Shown in pieces: positions 34,446 through 42,337 of a DNA stretch of 64,000 bases. Under the pieces are notes generated by a model, which made no database searches, was not told the DNA's origin, and was given only the letters and a program-made list of their open reading frames with translations. How positions within the stretch are numbered: the first letter of the stretch is position 1; each line of letters opens with the position of its first letter. The position numbers were made by a program, and so were the translations under genes. Source of the stretch: Streptomyces spiroverticillatus (GTDB lineage Bacteria; Actinomycetota; Actinomycetes; Streptomycetales; Streptomycetaceae); NCBI GenBank assembly GCA_014650415.1, contig BMUX01000023.1:1-64000 (forward strand), given 5' to 3'.

Positions 34446-35558
34446 CTACTGCGCGTACCCCGCCTCCCTCCAGTACGTTCCGCGCACCATGGCGTCCAGC
34501 GACGCCCGGTGCATGATGAGCGCGTCCGGGTCCTCGGGGACCCGGACCTCGCCGAAGTGCACCTGCCGGTAGGCGATCCGCAGCATCACCACGGCGTGCC
34601 GCAGGGCGGCGTACAGGGTGTGGAACTCCATGTGCTGCGGAGTGTGTCCGGTCAGGCGCGCGTACCGCTCCTCGATCGCCTCGCGCCGCAGGAAGTCGGG
34701 CAGCCCGGCCTGGCCGAAGGAGACGGTCAGGTCCTGGAAGAAGCGGTGCAGGTAGACCGCCCATCCCAGGTCGAGTTCGCGGGGCCCGCAGGCGGCCATC
34801 TCCCAGTCGAGGACGGCGGCGGGCTCGAAGCCGTCGTAGATGATGTTGCCGATCCGCGCGTCCCCCCAGCACAGCACCGGCTCGCCCTCCTCCTCGGGCC
34901 AGTGGTCCTCCAGCCACCGGAAGGCCTCCTCGATGAGCGGTGAGCGCGGCAGTCCGTCGACGACCCACTCGTAATAGACCTGCTGGGCCGTCACATGACG
35001 TCGCAGCGGGCTCCCTTCGACATCGGGCAGCAGGAACTCTGCCTCCTTGGCGGGGAATTGCTGGTGCAACCGTGCGACGACGCCGATGCTCGCGGCCTCC
35101 AGTGCGGCGCGCTCCTCGTCGCTCGCCGCGTGCAGCCAGTTGCCTTCGTACGTGTACGGCATGACGTCCGGCGGCACGCGGCCCTCGGCGCGCGCCATCA
35201 CGAAGAAGGGCGCGCCGAGAGGGGCGGGGTCCTCCTCCAGCCACAGGACGTGCGGGACGGGCAGGTCGGTGTGGGCGCCCACCAGGCTCATGACCCGGTG
35301 CTGGCGGGCCATGTCGTACACGGGGAAGACGGTGTACGCGGCCGGGTCGGCGGCCAGTCGCAGGGCGCAGGCGGTGACGGGGGCCTCGGGGTGGTCGAGG
35401 TCGAAGAGCAGGGTCTCGCTGGACATGCCGTTGGAGCCGGGCACGCGGACGTCGGTGACACGTGCTCCCGGGAGGCGGGGGGCCAGCCAGGCGGTGAGCC
35501 GCCGGCCGAGTTCCTCGGGGTCGCGGGTGGTGGTGCGGGGTCGGGGTGCGGTGGCCAT
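34446..35558 (-). CDS. APH/choline-kinase-like phosphotransferase
   Basis: 370-residue phosphotransferase of the APH superfamily. The Brenner-like catalytic loop is VLCWGDARIGNII (about residues 228-240, Asp as catalytic base), followed by the metal-binding AAVLDWEMA (about 247-255). Sequences of this subgroup resemble the kinase domain of ACAD10/11-type proteins and occur near acyl-CoA metabolism genes, as here (acyl-CoA dehydrogenase downstream in coordinates). An aminoglycoside-resistance role is unlikely. It follows the 374-residue unknown gene by 37 bp and is probably co-transcribed. Confidence 0.8.
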   Translation of the reverse strand: MATAPRPRTTTRDPEELGRRLTAWLAPRLPGARVTDVRVPGSNGMSSETLLFDLDHPEAPVTACALRLAADPAAYTVFPVYDMARQHRVMSLVGAHTDLPVPHVLWLEEDPAPLGAPFFVMARAEGRVPPDVMPYTYEGNWLHAASDEERAALEAASIGVVARLHQQFPAKEAEFLLPDVEGSPLRRHVTAQQVYYEWVVDGLPRSPLIEEAFRWLEDHWPEEEGEPVLCWGDARIGNIIYDGFEPAAVLDWEMAACGPRELDLGWAVYLHRFFQDLTVSFGQAGLPDFLRREAIEERYARLTGHTPQHMEFHTLYAALRHAVVMLRIAYRQVHFGEVRVPEDPDALIMHRASLDAMVRGTYWREAGYAQ

Positions 35559-35595
35559 GTCTCCGTACTCCTCTGCTCGCGGGGTGAGTGGCTGC

Positions 35596-36720
35596 TCAGG
35601 GTGCGGTGGACGCGTAGCCGGTGAAGCCGCTGGGGTCGTGGCGGCCGAAGGTGCCGTGCTCGAAGATGCCGTGGCCGGTGCGCCCGTCGAGGGTGAACCG
35701 GGCGGCGTGGTCGATCACGCCGTACGCGGCCATGGGGTGGGCGGCGGGGTCGGAGAGGTCGTAGGCGCGCCGGTCGGTCCAGCCGCGCCCCTGCCAGGTG
35801 CCGTGCTGCCAGTCGTCGGCCGGCGGGTATCCGGCGCCGACGGCGAGCGGGGAGGAGGCGAGGATCTCGACGCCCAGTTCGAGGGGCTTGCGGGCGGGGT
35901 CGGTGAGGTGGACGACGGCGCGTTCGGGGTGGCGGGTGCCGGGGCGGTAGGTGATGTCGGTGTGGGGCCAGCCGAGTTGGGTGTGGCGCCCCTCCTTGTC
36001 GACGAGGAGCGCCTCGTTGAGGGTGCGGTGCCCGTCGGCGTCCTCCTGGGCGACGATCATGACGAAGCGGTCGTCGAAGCGGGCCGGTATCCAGAGCCAG
36101 TGGAAGCCCTCCGGCCGGTGCTCCTCGGCGGCGCGCCCGCCCTCCTCCCCCGGGATGGGCCGCACGCCCCAGCTGCGGTCGCGGGTGCCGGTCCAGTGGG
36201 CGGGGTCGAGGCGGATCCGCTCGCCGCCGATGCGGATCTCGCCGGAGCAGCCTCCGGCCTGGACGAAGCGGCGGCCTTCGAGCATGAGGCGGTCGCCGCG
36301 GTACTGGACGTGGTGCGGCTCCCACACGGCGGGGAACTCCGCCGTCCAACTGATCTCGTACGAGAGGGAGTCCGGGTCGGCGGGGTCGGCGTCGCAGGTG
36401 AGGGTGAAGCGGTGCAGGGGCTCGTCGACGGTGATGCGCAGGGGTCCGACGGACATGTTCATCCGGTCGTCGCCGAGGGCGTCGGAGGCGCGGACGGCGT
36501 GCAGGGTGTCGCCGAGGCGGAGGGTGGCGTAGGCGTCGATGACACCGGTGTTGGGATAGACGCCGAGGCCCACGATGAGGAGGGCGTGGCCGGTGTGGTC
36601 GACGAGGTGGAAGATGCAGCGGTCGTAGGCGTTGCGGTCGCCGGTCGCGACGTGCTTCATCGAGAGGGGGGCTTGGTGGATGGGGTATTCGTCGAGGGGG
36701 ATGGGGCGGTCCTGGGGCAC
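35596..36720 (-). CDS. Conserved hypothetical, probably lipocalin/AttH-like beta-barrel
   Basis: 374-residue protein without a signal peptide, rich in beta-strand segments and Trp/His, for example FHLVDHTGHALLIVGLGVYPN near residues 37-57, AHWTGTRDRSWGVRP near 173-187, and FHWLWIPARFDDRF near 205-218. The pattern (R.W.VRP) is reminiscent of AttH/hydroxysqualene-type lipocalin-like domains seen beside phosphotransferase and acyl-CoA genes in actinobacteria. No catalytic assignment is made. GTG 36720 has a good GGAGGA site. The downstream phosphotransferase is 37 bp away. Confidence 0.65.
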   Translation of the reverse strand: MPQDRPIPLDEYPIHQAPLSMKHVATGDRNAYDRCIFHLVDHTGHALLIVGLGVYPNTGVIDAYATLRLGDTLHAVRASDALGDDRMNMSVGPLRITVDEPLHRFTLTCDADPADPDSLSYEISWTAEFPAVWEPHHVQYRGDRLMLEGRRFVQAGGCSGEIRIGGERIRLDPAHWTGTRDRSWGVRPIPGEEGGRAAEEHRPEGFHWLWIPARFDDRFVMIVAQEDADGHRTLNEALLVDKEGRHTQLGWPHTDITYRPGTRHPERAVVHLTDPARKPLELGVEILASSPLAVGAGYPPADDWQHGTWQGRGWTDRRAYDLSDPAAHPMAAYGVIDHAARFTLDGRTGHGIFEHGTFGRHDPSGFTGYASTAP

Positions 36721-37218
36721 GGGGTCCTCCGGGGGCGCGGGGTGGGCGGTGCGCCGGGGTGGGGGCCGGGTGCCTGGTTCTCCCTGTCCTGGGGGTGCCC
36801 CGGTCCCCGCTTCGGCGGAGTCTGACGGTACGTCAGGTGGCTTGGTGAGGGCCAGAGTTGGGGCGGGGGCTTGCGGCGGGGGCGGGGCGGCACCGGGTGC
36901 GCGGACCCTCCGGGGGGCGGGGTCGCTGGGCGGGGCCGGTGGGGCGTCGGCACCCGGTGCCGGGGCGGGTTTCGCCCCAGCCCCGCCCCTTCACCTAAAG
37001 CGCTCAGCCGCGCGGCTGGGTGGGTGGCTGGGCGCGCAGTTCCCCGCGCCCCTGGATGCCTGCCCTTCGGGCGGCATCATTCAGCCCGTCGGGCGATTGA
37101 GGACGCGCGGGCGCAGCCCGTGCAGGGGGCGAGGGGCGTAGCCCCGTCGGGGACAGCGGCCCACCACCCGGCCGCCCCCGCGCAACGACCCCCACCCGAA
37201 GCCCCCCCCCGGAGGGGA
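36721..37218. other. Repeat-containing intergenic region
   Basis: 498 bp between the acyl-CoA dehydrogenase stop and the start of the next minus-strand gene. It carries a partial copy of an intergenic repeat (36948-37055), then another GC-rich element with the string CGGGCGATTGAGGACGCG (about 37090-37107) that I recall as dispersed in Streptomyces, and a run of 9-10 C at 37202-37210. No coding sequence is supported. Confidence 0.55.
36948..37055. repeat. Intergenic repeat copy 3 (partial)
   Basis: It shares with the copies at 46893-47092 and 62792-63017 the palindrome CGGCACCCGGTGCCG, the core CCTTCACCTAAAGCGCTC, GCCGCGCGGCTGGGTGGG, and the left stem arm GCGCAGTTCCCCGCGCCCC (37034-37052). 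The right stem arm is missing, so it cannot form the long hairpin. Confidence 0.75.
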
Positions 37219-38391
37219 TCAGCGGGATTCGGGGCCCGCGAGGTGGCGGGCGATGACCATGCGTTGGATCTGGTTCGTGCCCTCGACGATCTGGAGGACC
37301 TTCGCCTCGCGCATGTAGCGCTCGACCGGGAAGTCGACGGTGTAGCCGTAGCCACCGAGGACCTGGACGGCGTCCGTCGCGACCTTCATCGCCGTGTCCG
37401 TGCAGAAGAGCTTCGCCATCGCCGCTTCGCGGGAGAAGGGGCGGCCCGCGTCGCGCAGGCGGGCGGCTGCCAGGTAGAGCGCACGGCCTGCCTCGATCTG
37501 GGTCGCCATGTCGGCCAGCATGAAGCGCAAGCCCTGGAAGTCTGCGATCGGGCGGCCGAACTGTTCGCGGCCCGTGGCGTAGGAGAGGGCTTCGGCGAGG
37601 GCCGCCTGGGCGACGCCGATCGCGCAGGCGGCGATGCCCAGGCGGCCGGAGTCCAGCGCGGAGAGGGCGATGGCGAAGCCCTGGCCCTCGTCGCCGATCC
37701 GGCGGGAGTCCGGGACCCGTACACCGTCGAAGTGGAGCTGGGCGGTGGGCGAGCCCTTCATGCCCATCTTCTTCTCGGGGGCGGCCGCCGAGAGGCCCGG
37801 AGCGTCGCCGGGAACCAGGAAGGCGGTGATGCCGCGCGGGCCCTCGACGCCGGTGCGGGCGAGGACGGTGTAGAAGTCGGCGACGCCGCCGTGGGTGATC
37901 CACGCCTTGGTGCCGGTGATCACCCAGTCGTCGCCGTCACGGACGGCCTTGGTGCGCAGGGACGCGGCGTCGGAGCCGGAGGCGGGCTCGGAGAGGCAGT
38001 AGGCGCCCAGGAGGCCGCCGCCGAGCATGGCGGGCAGGTGGGCGGCCTTCTGCTCCTTGGTGCCGTACCCGGCGAGCCCGTGGCAGGCGAGGCTGTGCAC
38101 GCTGACGCCGAGGCCCACGGTCAGCCGGGCCGCCGCGAGCTCCTCGAGGACCTGGAGGTAGACCTCGTACGGCTGGTCGCCGCCGCCGTGCTCGGAGTCG
38201 TACGGCAGACCGAGCAGCCCGGATTCGGAAAGGAGCGCGAAGACCTCGCGCGGGAAGCGCCCGGCCTCCTCCTCGTCGGCCGCCTTGGGGGCGATTTCCC
38301 GCTGGATCATGTCGCGTACGAGCGCGAGCAGGTCGCGGGACTCCTCGGTGGGCAGCTGTCGTTCCACCGGCTGCGGGGCGCGGTCGGCCAT
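37219..38391 (-). CDS. Acyl-CoA dehydrogenase
   Basis: 390-residue FAD-dependent acyl-CoA dehydrogenase that would oxidise an acyl-CoA to its 2-enoyl-CoA. Signature 1 YCLSEPASGSDAASLRT (about residues 131-147), FAD/substrate segment WITHGGVADFYTVLART (about 164-180) and signature 2 QVLGGYGYTVDFPVERYMREA (in part, about 337-357) are present. The catalytic Glu of short/medium-chain types is in QIVEGTNQIQRM (about 362-373). Length is standard. ATG 38391 has an AAGGAGAG site. Chain-length preference cannot be read. Confidence 0.92.
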   Translation of the reverse strand: MADRAPQPVERQLPTEESRDLLALVRDMIQREIAPKAADEEEAGRFPREVFALLSESGLLGLPYDSEHGGGDQPYEVYLQVLEELAAARLTVGLGVSVHSLACHGLAGYGTKEQKAAHLPAMLGGGLLGAYCLSEPASGSDAASLRTKAVRDGDDWVITGTKAWITHGGVADFYTVLARTGVEGPRGITAFLVPGDAPGLSAAAPEKKMGMKGSPTAQLHFDGVRVPDSRRIGDEGQGFAIALSALDSGRLGIAACAIGVAQAALAEALSYATGREQFGRPIADFQGLRFMLADMATQIEAGRALYLAAARLRDAGRPFSREAAMAKLFCTDTAMKVATDAVQVLGGYGYTVDFPVERYMREAKVLQIVEGTNQIQRMVIARHLAGPESR

Positions 38392-38607
38392 TGCGGCGCT
38401 CTCCTTGCATCTCGGGCCCGGTACGGGCGCGGCAGCGGGCGCACGCGCAGGGTGTGGCGGCGCCGCCGAGGTGACTCACGTCCCAGCCTGAAGCACCGCT
38501 CCGGGTTGCGGAAGCGGACTGTCCGGGACTGTGGCGGCTGAGTATGCCCGATCGCGCCCGTTCCGTCACCGGTCGAAAAGCCGCAGGCCGGGCAGGGCGG
38601 CGGGGTG

Positions 38608-39246
38608 TTACGCGACCGTGTCGTCCGGCGGCGGAGCCGGGCACTGGGGCACGAGTTCGCCGATGGTCTCCAGGGTGGCCCGCAGCAGCCGTACGAGGAG
38701 CTCGCGCACCTCTTCCTGGGGCAGCAGGGGGTCGCCGATCCAGTCGAGGGTGATGCCCTCCACGGCGGTCATCCAGCCGAGCAGTGCGAGCCGCGCGGTC
38801 GCGGGGATGTCCGTGCGCCCGTACGCACCCTCCGCGAGGGTGGCCAGGAGCTGTGCGCGCACCGTGTCACGGATCGACTGCACCTGTACGTCGAAGCCGA
38901 CGCCCCCGGTGACGATGGTGCGGTACGCGGCCTGGTGGTGGCGGGCGTAGAGCAGATAGCCGTCGACGGTGCGCTGGACCCGTTGCGCGCGCGGGAGTTC
39001 GGGGTGGCTGCCGGCCCTGGCGACGAGTTCGGCGACGGACTCCTCGACGATGGCCAGGTAGTAGCCGCGCTTGTTGGTGAAGTAGTAGTAGATCAAGCCC
39101 TTGGCGACGCCCGCGTGGCGTGCGATGTCGTCCATGGAGAGCGCGTCGTAGGACGTGTCGGCGAACAACTTCCGGCCTGTTGCGATGAGTTCTGCCCTGC
39201 GCGCCTGGGATTTCCCGGTGGTTCCGCGCTGTTGACTCTTATTCAA
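38608..39246 (-). CDS. TetR-family transcriptional regulator
   Basis: 212-residue TetR regulator. The HTH is SYDALSMDDIARHAGVAKGLIYYYFTNKRGYYLAIVEE (in part, about residues 38-70). The C-terminal ligand domain is typical in length. The likely start is a TTG at 39246 (L-N-K-S-Q-Q-R) preceded by AGGACC; upstream in-frame codons extend across the promoter of the divergent DUF6230 gene and are rejected. It faces that gene over 127 bp and probably represses it. Confidence 0.85.
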   Translation of the reverse strand: MNKSQQRGTTGKSQARRAELIATGRKLFADTSYDALSMDDIARHAGVAKGLIYYYFTNKRGYYLAIVEESVAELVARAGSHPELPRAQRVQRTVDGYLLYARHHQAAYRTIVTGGVGFDVQVQSIRDTVRAQLLATLAEGAYGRTDIPATARLALLGWMTAVEGITLDWIGDPLLPQEEVRELLVRLLRATLETIGELVPQCPAPPPDDTVA

Positions 39247-39373
39247 ATTAGGTCCTACTCTCCCAGTCCGGAAGGATCGCCGCCGCAGTATTCCACGGCC
39301 CTGTGCGCCTTCCGTCACTGATGCACCGCATGCACGTCCCCTGCGCAATCTCTGCGACGTACGGGAGGACCCA

Positions 39374-40006
39374 GTGAGCGCAGCAGCCAGGAAGCCGAAG
39401 AAACGAGCACCACTGCCGGAGGGCAGAACGGGGTGGCGCAGGAGCGCCGTGGTCGCCGTTCCGGCGGTCCTCGCGGTCGGGGCGATGGCGGCGATGATGG
39501 GCCAGGGCGCACTGGCCGCGTCGTTCGCCGTCTCGGGCACAAGTTTTCAGGTCTCCTCGGGGAAGCTGACGAGCAGCGGCCTGTCGTCGTACGTCCAGAC
39601 CGACAGGTCCGTGGACGGCAAGGGGCACCCGGTGGCCCTGCTGGGCATCGGGGACGCCAGGCTCTCCGACATCTGCCAGTCGGCGCGGGTCAAGACCCCG
39701 GTCGGCACGGTGGTGTTCAAGCTGACGGCGGGCGGCGATGCGGGCGAGGTGACCGCCAGCAACCTGATCATCGACGGCGAGGACCTGACCGGTGACGCCC
39801 GCTTCGGCACGGCGCAGATCGGCCGGGACGCCTCCACCCTGGACGCCGTGCAGGGCGTGAAGGGCGAGCCCGGCAAGTTCGGCCTCCAGGCGGGGAACAT
39901 CGAGGTCGTCGGAGTGCGGTCGCACGCCTGGTCGGCGACGGGCGGCAACTTCCGGCTGAAGGGGCTCAAGCTGGATGTGAGCCTGGACGGCAAACAGTGC
40001 TTCTGA
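39374..40006 (+). CDS. DUF6230 secreted/surface protein
   Basis: 210-residue protein of the DUF6230 family. A basic N-terminus (RKPKKRAPLPEGRTGWRRS) is followed by a hydrophobic signal/anchor segment (VVAVPAVLAVGAMAAMMGQGALA, in part) with an AxA-type cleavage region, then ASFAVSGTSFQVSSGKL and a beta-rich domain. The family usually occurs next to DUF6114, as here. Function is unknown; the beta-rich exported domain suggests a cell-surface or lipid-related role. GTG 39374 has a GGAGG site. Its end overlaps the next gene by 10 bp. Confidence 0.82.
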   Translation: MSAAARKPKKRAPLPEGRTGWRRSAVVAVPAVLAVGAMAAMMGQGALAASFAVSGTSFQVSSGKLTSSGLSSYVQTDRSVDGKGHPVALLGIGDARLSDICQSARVKTPVGTVVFKLTAGGDAGEVTASNLIIDGEDLTGDARFGTAQIGRDASTLDAVQGVKGEPGKFGLQAGNIEVVGVRSHAWSATGGNFRLKGLKLDVSLDGKQCF

Positions 40007-41127
40007 GCCGGTGGGGCGCAAGCACCGGGCCCGGCCGACGCGGCACTGGCCCCGGCACCGGCCGACGCAGCCCTGGCACCAGCGCCGGTGACAGCACAAG
40101 CGCCAACACCGGTGACAGCGCGAGCACCAGCACCGGTGACAGAAACGGACGCCCCTGGCGCGGATGGCTCGACTCCCGCCTCCCCTGGCCCGAGTCCCGG
40201 CACCGCTTCCGGGCCTGGCGGCGGCGCAGACCGTTCTGGGCGGGGCTGCTGCTGGTGCTCGCGGGCACCGAGCTGCTGCTGGTCCCCCTGTCACCACTGA
40301 CGGTGCTGGTGAGCCTCGGGCTCGGCGGCATCGCCGCCATCGGCATCGGTCTCGCGCTGGTCGCCGCGGGCCTCTTCCTGTGGTTCCTGCCGCACACCCG
40401 CCACTACGTCAGCATCAACGCGCTGATCCTGTCGGTGCTGTCGTTCGCCGCCACCAACCTGGGCGGCTTCCTGGTGGGCACCCTCCTCGGCATCGCGGGC
40501 AGCGCCCTGGGCTTCGGCTGGTCGCCGGTCGTGGAGCCCGCGGACGACGACCGGGACGACCGTACGGAAAGCACGGAAAGCACGGAAGCGGTGGACGGCA
40601 CCCGCACCCCTCCCCGGGTGCGCGACCACCGGGGCCCTCGCACCCTTGCGGTCGCCCTCCCCGTCGCCCTGCTGGCGTCCGTCGCGGCACCCGTACAACG
40701 GGCCCAGGCGGCCCCCGACGCCCTCGCGCCACGGGTGCCGCCCACCGTCACCACGACCCGTTTCGCACCCCAGGGCTTCCTGATCGCCGGGGTGACGGAG
40801 GTACGGACCGCCGACGGGCCGCTGAAGGTGATGGTGCTGCGGATGAAGGCGGCCTCCCTCACCGACTACCGGCTGAAGACCCGCGACGGCCGCGACGAAC
40901 TCGCCCTGGGCGCCGACAGCCTGGACCTCAGCGGAAACGTCACGCTCTACCTGACGAAGTTCAGCGGCTGCCTCGAAGGGCTGCTGTGCCTGACCTTCAC
41001 CCCGGACGGGCTGCCGGTGCCCCCGGTGGTCCCGCCGTTCGTCTACATGACGGACGTCAGCGCCGAACAGGCCATGGTCACCTCGGACCTGATCGTCACC
41101 GACGGGCTGACGCTCGGCGCCTCCTGA
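39997..41127 (+). CDS. DUF6114 membrane protein with C-terminal exported domain
   Basis: 376-residue protein. The N-terminal 60 residues are low-complexity Gly/Ser/Thr with three 8-residue repeats. The DUF6114 core follows: FWAGLLLVLAGTELLLVPLSPL, GIGGIAAIGIG-type helices, and HYVSINALILSVLSFAATNLGGFLVGTLLGIAGSALGF (in part; four TM helices, about 80-170). After an acidic linker, a further hydrophobic segment ending AQA (about 211-234) leads into an exported beta-rich domain. GTG 39997 overlaps the DUF6230 stop region. Likely works with the DUF6230 protein; function unknown. Confidence 0.78.
   Translation: MLLSRWGASTGPGRRGTGPGTGRRSPGTSAGDSTSANTGDSASTSTGDRNGRPWRGWLDSRLPWPESRHRFRAWRRRRPFWAGLLLVLAGTELLLVPLSPLTVLVSLGLGGIAAIGIGLALVAAGLFLWFLPHTRHYVSINALILSVLSFAATNLGGFLVGTLLGIAGSALGFGWSPVVEPADDDRDDRTESTESTEAVDGTRTPPRVRDHRGPRTLAVALPVALLASVAAPVQRAQAAPDALAPRVPPTVTTTRFAPQGFLIAGVTEVRTADGPLKVMVLRMKAASLTDYRLKTRDGRDELALGADSLDLSGNVTLYLTKFSGCLEGLLCLTFTPDGLPVPPVVPPFVYMTDVSAEQAMVTSDLIVTDGLTLGAS
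40078..40148 (+). repeat. 24-bp in-frame minisatellite in the DUF6114 gene
   Basis: Three imperfect 24-bp units starting ACCAGCGCCGGTGACAGC (40078), GCCAACACCGGTGACAGC (40102) and ACCAGCACCGGTGACAG (40126) encode the repeats TSAGDSTS, ANTGDSAS and TSTGDRN. They lie in the N-terminal low-complexity linker and are likely length-variable between strains. Confidence 0.8.
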
Positions 41128-41164
41128 GCCGCCCGCGCCCGGCCCACCACTCCCGGAGGGTTCC

Positions 41165-42085
41165 GTGATCCAGCTTCAGGCCGCGCCCTTCTGGGCGTAC
41201 GCGATCGGGGCGACCTTCGCGGTGTCCGCGGGCCGCCAGCTCCAGTGGTGGGAGCGCTCGGTGCGCGGCGAGGGCGTCCGCACCCGCAGCCGGGCCGCCG
41301 ACCCGTACCTGGCGCTCACGGTGCTCTACGCGGCGGTGCTGCTGGTCCCGACGGGGCTGTTCCTGCTGTGGCAGAACCCGTCCTGGGCCACCATGCACGT
41401 CGTGGACGGGCACCAGGGCCTGTGGGCCGGGTTCGTGCTGTTCTACGCGGGCTCGCTCGTCGTCGGCGCCCTGCTGGGCTACCTGGCGGCCCGGCTGCTG
41501 GTCCTGGTGGGCGCGGGCTACTGGGCGTACCTCCAGAGCGTCGGCGGGTACTTCCTGCTCTTCGGGACGCTGGTCCACGGCTGGGACGGCGACGGCTACC
41601 GCCGCCTGCTGACGGCCAGCACACGCGCCTACCGCGACTGGCCGCGCGAGAGCGTGGTCAACAACGTGCTGGACTTCCTGACCTCCGGCACCTTCCTCGC
41701 CCTGCTGGTGCTCGGTGTCGCCGTCGTCGGCACCATGCTGGTCACCGAGATCGGCTGGCTGGCCGAGGGCTGGCGGCTGCCGGGCGCGGATGCGGACCGC
41801 AGGGTCGGCCGGTTCGTCGCCGTGCTGATCGCCGGGGCCGGCGTGTACGCCCTGCCGTTCTTCGGCGCGCTGGTGGCGAGCCTGCTGGTCCGGCTGCTGG
41901 GGTGGCCGCTGGGGCTCGCCCTGTTCGCCGTCGGGGCAGCTCTCGTGCTGCTGCCACGCCGCAGTCCGGTGCGTTTCCTGTACGGGCTGGTGGGCGTCCC
42001 GGACCAGCACTGGCGGGCGGGCGAGAACGTACCGCACGGGCCTCCGGCACCGGACTACGGCGTCACAGCAGACCCGCGCCCGTGA
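41165..42085 (+). CDS. Polytopic membrane protein of unknown function
   Basis: 306-residue integral membrane protein with about seven TM segments, starting from a GTG with a GGAGGG site 37 bp after the DUF6114 gene. Features include WERSVRGEGVRTRSRAADPYLALTVLY (in part, about residues 28-55), HVVDGHQGLWAG (about 79-90) and the aromatic-rich GYWAYLQSVGGYFLLFG. I do not recognise the family, but the location suggests it is the third member of the DUF6230/DUF6114 unit. Its 3' end overlaps the convergent small ORF by 23 bp. Confidence 0.72.
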   Translation: MIQLQAAPFWAYAIGATFAVSAGRQLQWWERSVRGEGVRTRSRAADPYLALTVLYAAVLLVPTGLFLLWQNPSWATMHVVDGHQGLWAGFVLFYAGSLVVGALLGYLAARLLVLVGAGYWAYLQSVGGYFLLFGTLVHGWDGDGYRRLLTASTRAYRDWPRESVVNNVLDFLTSGTFLALLVLGVAVVGTMLVTEIGWLAEGWRLPGADADRRVGRFVAVLIAGAGVYALPFFGALVASLLVRLLGWPLGLALFAVGAALVLLPRRSPVRFLYGLVGVPDQHWRAGENVPHGPPAPDYGVTADPRP

Positions 42086-42215
42086 CGAACATCGCCACGA
42101 CGACGACCAGCGTCCAGCCGAGCACGTGCTCCAGGAGCTTGGGCCCGTCCTGGTCGTCGGGGCCGCCGGTACGGGTCTGGAGGCGGGAGAACAGGGCGGC
42201 GGAGGCGGCAGTCAT
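42063..42215 (-). CDS. 50-residue single-TM membrane protein (SCO1431-like)
   Basis: Tiny protein starting MTAASAALFSRLQTRTGGPDDQDGPK (in part), followed by one TM helix (HVLGWTLVVVVAMFVTGAGLL, in part) ending at the C-terminus. I recall a Streptomyces family named after SCO1431 with this size and topology, and the chromosomal context agrees. ATG 42215 lacks a strong Shine-Dalgarno. It converges on and overlaps by 23 bp the 306-residue membrane protein gene. Confidence 0.6.
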   Translation of the reverse strand: MTAASAALFSRLQTRTGGPDDQDGPKLLEHVLGWTLVVVVAMFVTGAGLL

Positions 42216-42337
42216 CAGGAACTCGCAGTACGGGAGGCGGTGGAGGGTCGCGGGATGCCCGCGCCCGTCCACAGTGCCAGCGGGACCGGCCCCGGAACAG
42301 ATGACATAGGTCACCGCCCCGGGGCCGGAATACCGTG

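Noticed and set aside
40078..40148. CRISPR array
   Set aside because: The three repeats are contiguous, in frame and have no spacers; they are a coding minisatellite.
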